Source of the DNA: Massilia sp.
GTDB taxonomy: Bacteria > Pseudomonadota > Gammaproteobacteria > Burkholderiales > Burkholderiaceae_D
Length of the DNA stretch: 8,970 bases
Reading direction: 5' to 3'
Assembly (NCBI GenBank): GCA_003484545.1
Contig: DNCF01000117.1
Location: forward strand, 1-8,970
Shown here: one piece after another, positions 1-7,058 of the stretch
Layout: the number at the start of each line of letters is the position of its first letter
Numbering within the stretch: the first letter of the stretch is position 1
Notes under the pieces: generated by a model
Database searches by the model: none
What the model saw: only the letters and a program-made list of their open reading frames with translations
What the model was told of the DNA's origin: nothing
Program-made: the position numbers and the translations under genes

Positions 1-1713
<1,713 letters not shown>

Positions 1714-1727
1714 TGGCCGGCATTGTA

Positions 1728-1747
1728 CCGGAAAACCATTTTTCCGG
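1728..1747 (-). promoter_or_regulatory. Perfect 8-bp hairpin just upstream of ygiQ
   Basis: On the minus strand CCGGAAAA-ATGG-TTTTCCGG is a perfect 8-bp stem with a 4-nt loop, ending 14 nt before the ygiQ ATG. It is followed by TACAAT at 1727..1722, which resembles a sigma70 -10 box. No matching -35 is evident at the usual spacing, and no Shine-Dalgarno lies between the hairpin and the ATG. It could be a translational control hairpin, a DNA-level operator palindrome, or a weak terminator for the upstream small operon; in the last case the T-rich part lies inside the stem rather than after it. The palindrome is certain; the role is inference. Confidence 0.4.
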
Positions 1748-1807
1748 CTGCTCCCCGGCCTTAAAAATGGCTTGAATATCAATGACTTGTGGTAGAGCAG
1801 CCGCTCT

Positions 1808-2101
1808 TCAGATCCCCATGCTCGACAGGATGTTGCCCAGTTCGCGCAGCGTGGTTGCCATGTTCGGGTGGCGCGCGGTGAAGCGGGCGCTCAGTTCCTG
1901 GGTGCGCGACCCCAGGCCATAGGTATTGGCGTCGAGGTCCTGGTCGGCGCGGCGTTCCAGCACCTGCTTGATGTCGCCGTCGAGCTGGCGCAGCAGCATC
2001 TGCAGTTCCTCGTCGACCTGGTCGGTCTCGGACAGGCTGCGGTGCAGCGTTTTGAGGTGCGCCTTCAGGTTCGATTCGTTCGATTCGTTCTCGTTCAGCA
2101 T
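1808..2101 (-). CDS. DUF4404 family small protein
   Basis: This 97-residue soluble protein has the pattern I recognise for DUF4404: an N-terminal helix (LKAHLKTLHRSLSETDQVDEE), a second amphipathic helix (LQMLLRQLDGDIKQVLERR), a polar linker, and the conserved ending ARHPNMATTLRELGNILSSMGI. The sequence is dominated by Leu, Glu, Gln and Arg, suggesting a short helical bundle or coiled coil. There is no signal peptide, membrane segment or catalytic motif, so it is probably cytosolic; its function is unknown. The ATG at 2101 has a GAGAAAG Shine-Dalgarno-like sequence in the 12-nt gap after the VF530 stop codon, so the two genes are probably co-transcribed and perhaps translationally coupled. 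The N-terminus contains two near-identical NES triplets (NENESNES), encoded by a short repeated gattcgttc-type sequence. Confidence 0.85.
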   Translation of the reverse strand: MLNENESNESNLKAHLKTLHRSLSETDQVDEELQMLLRQLDGDIKQVLERRADQDLDANTYGLGSRTQELSARFTARHPNMATTLRELGNILSSMGI

Positions 2102-2113
2102 GTCTTTCTCGCT

Positions 2114-2326
2114 CTAGTTGGGGAAGCGGGTCTCGATGTACAGCTTCTCGACCTGCTCGCGCGCCCAGGGCGTGCGGCGCAGGAACTTCAGGCTCGACTT
2201 GATGCTCGGATCTTTCTGAAAACAGTTGATGTCGATCCGGCGGCCGAGTCCGTCCCAGCCATAGTGCTCGACCAGGCGGGTTAACAGTGATTCTAAGGTA
2301 ATACCGTGCAGGGGTTGAGCACTCAT
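2114..2326 (-). CDS. VF530 family (DUF2132) putative DNA-binding protein
   Basis: This 70-residue protein matches the VF530/COG4628 family almost end to end: PLHGITLESLLTRLVEHYGW, DGLGRRIDINCFQKDPSIKS and SLKFLRRTPWAREQVEKLY are its conserved blocks. The family is named after a Vibrio fischeri protein of known structure and is annotated as DNA-binding by fold similarity; a cellular role has not been established as far as I know. It is small, basic, lacks any targeting signal and should be cytosolic. The ATG at 2326 gives the usual family length, with only four residues before the conserved block, although the upstream sequence (cccaccccaagcg) has no good Shine-Dalgarno. It is the first gene of a probable two-gene operon with DUF4404 downstream and is separated from the peptidase array by the hairpin pair at 2415..2510. 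Confidence 0.9.
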   Translation of the reverse strand: MSAQPLHGITLESLLTRLVEHYGWDGLGRRIDINCFQKDPSIKSSLKFLRRTPWAREQVEKLYIETRFPN

Positions 2327-2361
2327 CGCTTGGGGTGGGGTCTTGAATGGAATCAGGTGGG

Positions 2362-2390
2362 TTTATACACCCGATTTGTTGGAAACGTTG
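2362..2390 (-). promoter_or_regulatory. Candidate promoter for the VF530-DUF4404 operon
   Basis: On the minus strand TATAAA (2367..2362) lies about 35 nt before the VF530 start and is a good -10 candidate. The best-spaced -35 position (around 2390..2385, CAACGT) is a poor match to TTGACA. The placement downstream of a probable terminator and upstream of the first gene of the operon is reasonable, but the call rests on a single hexamer. Confidence 0.25.
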
Positions 2391-2407
2391 GGGTATGCGA
2401 ACACACG

Positions 2408-2435
2408 AAAAAAACGCGTGGGCTCAAGAGCCCAC
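2408..2435 (-). terminator. Probable intrinsic terminator of the peptidase array
   Basis: Read on the minus strand, GTGGGCTC-TT-GAGCCCAC (2435..2418) forms a 7-8 bp GC-rich stem. After GCG it is followed by seven consecutive T (2414..2408). It lies about 120 nt after the stop of peptidase copy A and before the VF530 gene, as expected for a rho-independent terminator. The hairpin is also one unit of the REP-like pair at 2415..2510, so the repeat may have been recruited as a terminator. The 3-nt gap between stem and T tract slightly weakens the call. Confidence 0.55.
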
Positions 2436-2510
2436 CCTACGTTACGCAACCGTTCGCAGCGTTATCGGACGCATTACGGTTTTCGTAGGGTGGGCACTTG
2501 TGCCCACGCG
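2415..2510. repeat. Inverted pair of REP-like palindromic units
   Basis: Two 27-bp units (2415..2441 and 2484..2510) lie in inverted orientation around a 42-bp centre. Placed in the same orientation they match at 25 of 27 positions by my count. Each unit is itself a hairpin: GTGGGCTCTTGAGCCCAC and GTGGGCACTTGTGCCCAC. The two differences are compensatory, T to A on one side of the stem and A to T on the other. The centre contains a further inverted pair, AACCGT (2448..2453) and ACGGTT (2476..2481), so the whole 96 bp can fold into one nested structure as well as into two separate hairpins. This organisation is that of a REP/BIME-type intergenic element. No transposase is present in the window. 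The 232-bp spacer 2327..2558 holds nothing else apart from the candidate promoter and terminator listed separately. Confidence 0.75.
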
Positions 2511-2558
2511 GTACCGCATCAGATCAGCCGCACAACGGCCGGCAGATCAGCGATCGAA

Positions 2559-4679
2559 TCACTCGCCCGTCAAGCCACGGCGCTCCAGCAGCGGCTGCAC
2601 TTGCGCATCGCGGCCGCTGAAGTTGCGGTACATCTGCATCGCGTCGAGCGTGCCGCCGCGCGAGAGCAGGGTCTTGCGGAAGTGGTCGCCGTTCTTGCGG
2701 GTCAGGCCGCCGTGCTCCTTGAACCAGTTCACGGTGTCGGCGTCCAGCTTCTCGGCCCACAGGTAGCCGTAGTAGCCGGCCGAGTAGCCGCCCGAGAAGG
2801 TGTGCGAGAAGTAGGTGGTGCGGTAGCGCGGCGGCACCAGCGCGAAGTCCACGCCCGCCTTCTTCAGCGCCTCAGCCTCGAAGGCCAGCACGTCGGTCGG
2901 GATCTGGTTCGGCGCCAGCTGGTGCCAGGCCTGGTCCAGCAGCGACGCGGCCAGGTACTCGGTGGTGCGGAAGCCTTCGTTGAACTGGGCGGACGCCTGC
3001 ACTTTATCCAGCAGTTCCTTCGGCATCGGCTCGCCGGTCTGGTAATGCTTGGCGTAGTTGGCCAGCACTTCCGGCCAGGCCATCCACATCTCGTTGACCT
3101 GCGACGGGAACTCGACGTAGTCGCGCGGCACGCGCGCCAGGCGCGGGTATTTCACTTCCGAGAACATGCTGTGCAGCGCGTGGCCGAACTCGTGGAAGGT
3201 GGTGCGCACTTCGTCGTAGGTGAGCAGGGTCGGCTCGCCCGCGGCCGGCTTGGCGATGTTCAGGTTGTTGGCGATGACGGGCTTGGTGCCCAGCAGCTTG
3301 CTCTGGCCGACCAGGGCATTGGCCCAGGCGCCGCCGCGCTTGTTCGAGCGTGCGTACGGGTCGAAGGTGAAGATCGCCAGCTGGCTGCCGTCGGCGTCGA
3401 ACACGTCGAAGGTGCGCACGTCCTCGACATAGGTCGGCAGGTCCTTGCGCTCCTTGAAGGTCAGGCCGAACTCTTTATTTGCGGCGAAGAACACGCCGTC
3501 CTGCAGCACGCGGTTCAGTTCGAAGTAGGGACGCAGCTGGCCGGCGTCGAAGGCGTAGCGCTGCTGGCGTACCTTGTCGCTGTAGAAGGCCCAGTCGTGG
3601 GCGGCGGCCTGGAAGCCACCCTTCTCGGCATCGATCGCCTTCTGGATCTCGGCCGCTTCCTTCCTGGCGTTGTTCACGGCCGGCTTGGCGAATTCCGCCA
3701 GCAGCTTGTTGACCGCGCCGGTGGTCTTCGCGGTCTGGTCTTCCAGGTTGTAGGCGGCGTAGTTCGGATAGCCCAGCAGCACGGCGCGTTCGGCGCGCAG
3801 CTTGGCGATCTGCAGCACGATGTTCCTGTTATCGAACTCGCCGCCGCGCGAACCGCGCGCCAGCGATGCGGCCAGCAGTTTTTCGCGGGTGGCGCGGTTG
3901 GTCAGCACCGACAGGCCGGCCTGCTGGGTGGTGTTCACGACCGGGATCACGAACTTGCCGTCCAGGCCACGCTTCTTGGCCTCAAGCGCGGCAGCATCGA
4001 TCTGCTTGTCCGACATGCCGGCCAGTTCGGCGCGGGTATCGACCACCAGCGCCGAAGCGTTGGCTTCCTTCAGCACGTTCTGGGCGAACTGGGTCGACAG
4101 CGCGGCCAGCTGGCCGTTCATCGCCTTCAGCTTCTGCTTGTCGGCATCGGACAGCTGGGCGCCGGCGCGCACGAAATCGGTATGGTAGCGCTCGAGCAGG
4201 TACTTCGACTCGGCGTCCAGGTTCAGCTTGTCGCGCTTGTCGTACAGCGCCTTGATGCGCGCGTACAGCTTCGGGTTCAGGCGGATCGCATCGTTGTGGG
4301 CAGCCTGTTTCGGCGCCAGTTCCTTGGCCAGCGCCTGCAGGGTGTCGTTCGTGTACGAGCCTTGCAGGGTGCCGAAGGCCGCGCCGACACGGTCGAGCAG
4401 ACGGCCCGAACGCTCCATCGCGACGATGGTGTTCTCGAACGTGGGCGCCGCCTTGTTGTTGGCGATCGCTTCGATCTCGGCCGCTTCCTGGCGCATGCCT
4501 TCGGCAAACGCGGGCGCGAAGTGCTCGTTCTTGATCTTGTCGAACGGCGGATACTGGAACTGGAGGGTGCTCGGCTTGGCGAACGGGTTCGACGCTTCCA
4601 GCATCGACGCCGGTTCGGCATAGGCCAGGTTCGCGACAGCGACGCTGGCGGCGATCAACAACATGTGAGGACGATTCAT
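2559..4679 (-). CDS. M3 family zinc metallopeptidase, peptidyl-dipeptidase Dcp type (copy A)
   Basis: This 706-residue protein aligns throughout with the Dcp/oligopeptidase A family (about 680 residues). Residues 1-21 are a Sec signal peptide: Arg3, a hydrophobic core, then AYA before EPAS. The mature enzyme should be periplasmic and should remove dipeptides from the C-termini of oligopeptides. Zinc-site residues are H496, E497 and H500 (HEFGH), with E523 as third ligand in DYVEFPSQ. The C-terminal catalytic cluster is H626, Y632 and Y639 in YFSHTFSGGYSAGYYGYLW. The block that normally reads FSGTNxPRDFVE is altered to LARVPRDYVE, two residues shorter than in copies B and C. The ATG at 4679 is preferred over a GTG two codons upstream because it matches copy B and has AGAAAG at good spacing. 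It is the last gene of the array, 167 bp after copy B, and is flanked on both sides by REP-like repeats. The dcp name fits the family, but with three paralogues I leave the symbol empty. Confidence 0.95.
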   Translation of the reverse strand: MNRPHMLLIAASVAVANLAYAEPASMLEASNPFAKPSTLQFQYPPFDKIKNEHFAPAFAEGMRQEAAEIEAIANNKAAPTFENTIVAMERSGRLLDRVGAAFGTLQGSYTNDTLQALAKELAPKQAAHNDAIRLNPKLYARIKALYDKRDKLNLDAESKYLLERYHTDFVRAGAQLSDADKQKLKAMNGQLAALSTQFAQNVLKEANASALVVDTRAELAGMSDKQIDAAALEAKKRGLDGKFVIPVVNTTQQAGLSVLTNRATREKLLAASLARGSRGGEFDNRNIVLQIAKLRAERAVLLGYPNYAAYNLEDQTAKTTGAVNKLLAEFAKPAVNNARKEAAEIQKAIDAEKGGFQAAAHDWAFYSDKVRQQRYAFDAGQLRPYFELNRVLQDGVFFAANKEFGLTFKERKDLPTYVEDVRTFDVFDADGSQLAIFTFDPYARSNKRGGAWANALVGQSKLLGTKPVIANNLNIAKPAAGEPTLLTYDEVRTTFHEFGHALHSMFSEVKYPRLARVPRDYVEFPSQVNEMWMAWPEVLANYAKHYQTGEPMPKELLDKVQASAQFNEGFRTTEYLAASLLDQAWHQLAPNQIPTDVLAFEAEALKKAGVDFALVPPRYRTTYFSHTFSGGYSAGYYGYLWAEKLDADTVNWFKEHGGLTRKNGDHFRKTLLSRGGTLDAMQMYRNFSGRDAQVQPLLERRGLTGE

Positions 4680-4723
4680 AAACACTTTCTTCTTGAATAA
4701 CCCGGGCGGTCACCGAAGCCACC

Positions 4724-4777
4724 CGTAGGGTGGGCACTTTGTGGTGCTGGCATTTAGCCAGCCCCACTGCCCACGCG
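4724..4777. repeat. REP-like palindrome with enlarged nested core, B/A spacer
   Basis: This site starts with CGTAGGGTGGGCACTT and ends with TGCCCACGCG, the same ends as the repeat unit at 2484..2510. The ends enclose an extra core in which GTGG-T-GCTGGC and GCCAGC-C-CCAC pair around an ATTTA loop. The whole forms one long hairpin: an outer 7-bp stem GTGGGCA/TGCCCAC (4730..4736 with 4768..4774), a CTTT bulge on one side, and an inner stem with a single mismatch. It lies 45 nt upstream of the copy A start and may affect mRNA processing or stability between B and A. No T run follows on the minus strand, so it is unlikely to be a full terminator. Confidence 0.65.
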
Positions 4778-4795
4778 TGACCGATGATCATTGTT

Positions 4796-4830
4796 GGCGG
4801 TGCCGACAGAGCAGCGTTAGCGCCACCGCC
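4796..4830 (-). other. Weak inverted repeat after the stop of copy B
   Basis: GGCGGTG (4796..4802) can pair with CACCGCC (4824..4830) across a 21-nt loop. An overlapping alternative pairs TTGGCGG (4794..4800) with CCGCCAA (4834..4840). It lies just beyond the copy B stop codon, but there is no T tract on the minus strand and the loop is long. It could be a minor stabilising structure or chance pairing in GC-rich DNA. Confidence 0.25.
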
Positions 4831-4846
4831 AGCCCGCCAACGCCGA

Positions 4847-6970
4847 TCAGTTGGCCGTCAACCCACGACGCTCCAGCAGCGGTCCGATTTCCGGATCGCG
4901 CCCGCGGAACGAACGGTACATCTCGACTGCATCCATGGTGCCGCCCTTCGACAGCACCATCTGGCGGAAGCGCTCGCCGTTCTTGCGCAGCAGGCCGCCG
5001 TTTTCCTTGAACCACTCGCCGGCGTCGGCATCCAGGCGCTCGGCCCACAGGTAGCTGTAGTAGCCGGCCGAGTAGCCGCCCGCAAAGGCGTGCGAGAAGT
5101 AGGTCGTGCTGTAGCGCGGCGGGACCGGGCCGAAGTCCAGGCCGGCGTCCTTCAGCGCCTGGGCTTCGAAGCTCTTCACGTCGCTCGGGATCGCCTTCGA
5201 GCCCAGCTGGTGCCATTTCTGGTCCAGCACCGCGGCCGCCAGGTATTCGGTGGTGCGGTAGCCCTCGTTGAAGCGCTGCGATGCGCGCAGCTTGTCGAGC
5301 AGTTCCTTCGGCATCGGCGCGCCGGTCTGGTAGTGCTTGGCGTAGTTGGCCAGCACTTCCGGCCACGCCATCCACATCTCGTAGACCTGCGACGGCAGTT
5401 CGACGTAGTCGCGCGGCACGCTGGTGCCCGAGAAGCGCGGGTACTTCACGTTCGAGAACCAGCCATGGGTGCCGTGGCCGAATTCGTGGAAGGTGGTGCG
5501 CACCTCGTCCCAGGACAGCAGGGTCGGCTCGCCGGCGGCCGGCTTGACCAGGTTCAGGTTGTTGGTGATGACCGGCTTGTTACCCAGCAGCTTGCTCTGG
5601 GTGACCAGGGCGCTCATCCAGGCGCCGCCGCGCTTGTTCGGGCGCGCGTAGGGGTCGACGACAAAAATCGCCAGGTGGGTGCCGTTCTCTTCGAAGATGT
5701 CGTAGACGCGCACGTCCGGGTCGTAGACCGGCAGGTCCTTGCGCTCCTTGAAGGTGATGCCCCACAGCTGGTTGGCCGCGAAGAAGGCGCCGTTCAGGAC
5801 GTTGTTGAACTCGAAATACGGCTTCAGTTCGTTCGCATCGAAGGCGTACTTGGCGGCGCGCACCTTGTCGCTGTAGTAGTTCCAGTCGGAGGCCGCGACC
5901 TTGAAACCACCTTTTTCGGCGTCGATCACCTGCTGGATCTCGGCCGCTTCCTTGCCGGCGTTGCGCACGGCCGGCACGGTCAGGTCGGACAGCAGCTTGT
6001 TGACGGCGTCGGTGGTCTTGGCGGTCTGGTCCGCCAGCGAATAGGCGGCATGGCTTTCGTAGCCGAGCAGCTCGGCGCGTTCGGCGCGCAGCTTGGCCAG
6101 CTTCAGCACGACGTCGCGGTTGTCGAACTCGCCGCCGCGCGAACCGCGCGCCATCGACAGGCTCAGCAGCTTCTCGCGGGTGCCGCGGTTCGACAGGGTC
6201 GACATCAGCGGCTGCTGGGTGGTGTTCACGACCGGGAACACGTACTTGCCTTCCAGGCCACGCTTCTTTGCCTCAAGCGCGGCGGCGGCGATCGCCTTCT
6301 CCGGCAGGCCCGCCAGTTCCTCGCGGGTGTCGACCACGAAGGCCGAGGCGTTCACTTCCTTCAGCACGTTCTGGCTGAACTGGGTCTGGAGGGCGGCCAG
6401 CTGGGTGTTCATGGCCTTCAGCTTGGCCTTGTCCGCTTCCGACAGCTGGGCGCCGGCGCGCACGAAGTCCTTGTGGTAGCGCTCGACCAGGTAGGCCGAT
6501 TCGGCGTCGAGCTTGAGGCTGTTGCGCTTGTCGTACAGGGCCTTGATGCGGGCGTACAGTTTCGGGTTCAGGCGGATCGCGTCGGCGTGCGCGGCCAGCT
6601 TCGGCGCCAGCTCCTTGTCCAGCGCCTGCAGCTGGTCGTTGGTGTAGGAGCCGATCAGGGTCTGGAACACGGCCTGCACGCGGGTCAGCAGCTGGCCCGA
6701 GCGCTCCATCGCGACGATGGTGTTCTCAAAAGTCGGCGCTGCCTTGTTGTTGGCGATCGCTTCGATTTCGGCGGCATGCTGGCGCATGCCTTCCGCGAAC
6801 GCGGGCGCGAAGTGTTCGTTCTTGATCTTGTCGAAGGCCGGGTAACCGTACTGCAGGGTGCTCGGTTTCGCGAACGGGTTGGCGGCGTCGAGCGAGGCGC
6901 TCGGTGCGGCCCAGGCGAGGTTGGCCATGGCGACGCTGGCGGCGATCAGGAGCATGCGGGGACGATTCAT
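4847..6970 (-). CDS. M3 family zinc metallopeptidase, peptidyl-dipeptidase Dcp type (copy B)
   Basis: This 707-residue paralogue of copy A is complete in the window. From the ATG at 6970 it has a 21-residue Sec signal peptide almost identical to that of copy A, ending AWA before APSAS, so a periplasmic location is expected. Zinc-site residues are H495, E496 and H499, with E524 in DYVELPSQ; the catalytic cluster is in YFSHAFAGGYSAGYYSYLW. The FSGTSVPRDYVE block is intact, unlike in copy A. Residues next to the zinc helix are unusual: HEFGHGTHGWF rather than HEFGHALHGMF, and SQVYEMW rather than SQVNEMW. It is also one residue short in the VLNGAFF segment. These changes suggest altered substrate preference, not loss of activity. 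The start is not certain: two further in-frame ATGs lie at 7012 and 7036 and would add a His-rich extension. The copy A start and the signal peptide favour 6970. The spacer to copy C is 88 bp. Confidence 0.94.
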   Translation of the reverse strand: MNRPRMLLIAASVAMANLAWAAPSASLDAANPFAKPSTLQYGYPAFDKIKNEHFAPAFAEGMRQHAAEIEAIANNKAAPTFENTIVAMERSGQLLTRVQAVFQTLIGSYTNDQLQALDKELAPKLAAHADAIRLNPKLYARIKALYDKRNSLKLDAESAYLVERYHKDFVRAGAQLSEADKAKLKAMNTQLAALQTQFSQNVLKEVNASAFVVDTREELAGLPEKAIAAAALEAKKRGLEGKYVFPVVNTTQQPLMSTLSNRGTREKLLSLSMARGSRGGEFDNRDVVLKLAKLRAERAELLGYESHAAYSLADQTAKTTDAVNKLLSDLTVPAVRNAGKEAAEIQQVIDAEKGGFKVAASDWNYYSDKVRAAKYAFDANELKPYFEFNNVLNGAFFAANQLWGITFKERKDLPVYDPDVRVYDIFEENGTHLAIFVVDPYARPNKRGGAWMSALVTQSKLLGNKPVITNNLNLVKPAAGEPTLLSWDEVRTTFHEFGHGTHGWFSNVKYPRFSGTSVPRDYVELPSQVYEMWMAWPEVLANYAKHYQTGAPMPKELLDKLRASQRFNEGYRTTEYLAAAVLDQKWHQLGSKAIPSDVKSFEAQALKDAGLDFGPVPPRYSTTYFSHAFAGGYSAGYYSYLWAERLDADAGEWFKENGGLLRKNGERFRQMVLSKGGTMDAVEMYRSFRGRDPEIGPLLERRGLTAN

Positions 6971-7008
6971 GTGTCTCTGTTTATGGTGGTGGTGAATGAT
7001 GTGATGCG

Positions 7009-7038
7009 GCATGCCGGCCTGTCTCCCGGCCGGCATGC
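7009..7038 (-). promoter_or_regulatory. Perfect 11-bp hairpin in the C/B spacer
   Basis: GCATGCCGGCC and GGCCGGCATGC are perfect inverted repeats of 11 bp around an 8-nt loop. On the minus strand the loop reads GGGAGACA and contains a Shine-Dalgarno-like GGGAG; each arm contains an ATG (7036..7034 and 7012..7010) that is in frame with copy B. It begins 20 nt after the copy C stop. No T tract follows, so an intrinsic terminator is unlikely. mRNA stabilisation, RNA processing between C and B, or translational control of B are the candidate roles. Confidence 0.5.
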
Positions 7039-7058
7039 ACGCGAAGCGGGCGCCTGAA

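Noticed and set aside
1790..1812. A stretch reading ggtggtagagcagccgctcttc-like sequence that recalls the D-arm of a tRNA, possibly an attachment-site remnant.
   Set aside because: There is no acceptor stem, anticodon arm or T arm around it, it overlaps the stop region of the DUF4404 gene, and no integrase is nearby.
2415..2510. CRISPR-like or insertion-sequence interpretation of the repeated palindromes.
   Set aside because: Only a few inverted units with no regular spacing, no spacers, no cas genes, no transposase and no target-site duplications were seen.
4680..4685. GTG start two codons upstream for copy A (4685).
   Set aside because: The ATG at 4679 matches the copy B start, has suitable spacing to AGAAAG and gives the same signal peptide.
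2343..4700. A 785-codon open frame on the plus strand opposite peptidase copy A.
   Set aside because: It is antisense to an unmistakable M3 gene, has low-complexity Arg/Val/Gly/Gln-rich translation and no recognisable domain. Long antisense frames are expected from strong GC codon bias, and a similar one opposite copy B confirms this.
4784..7057. A 757-codon open frame on the plus strand opposite peptidase copy B.
   Set aside because: It resembles the frame opposite copy A only because the underlying peptidases are paralogous; there is no ribosome site or domain. It is a shadow of the real gene.
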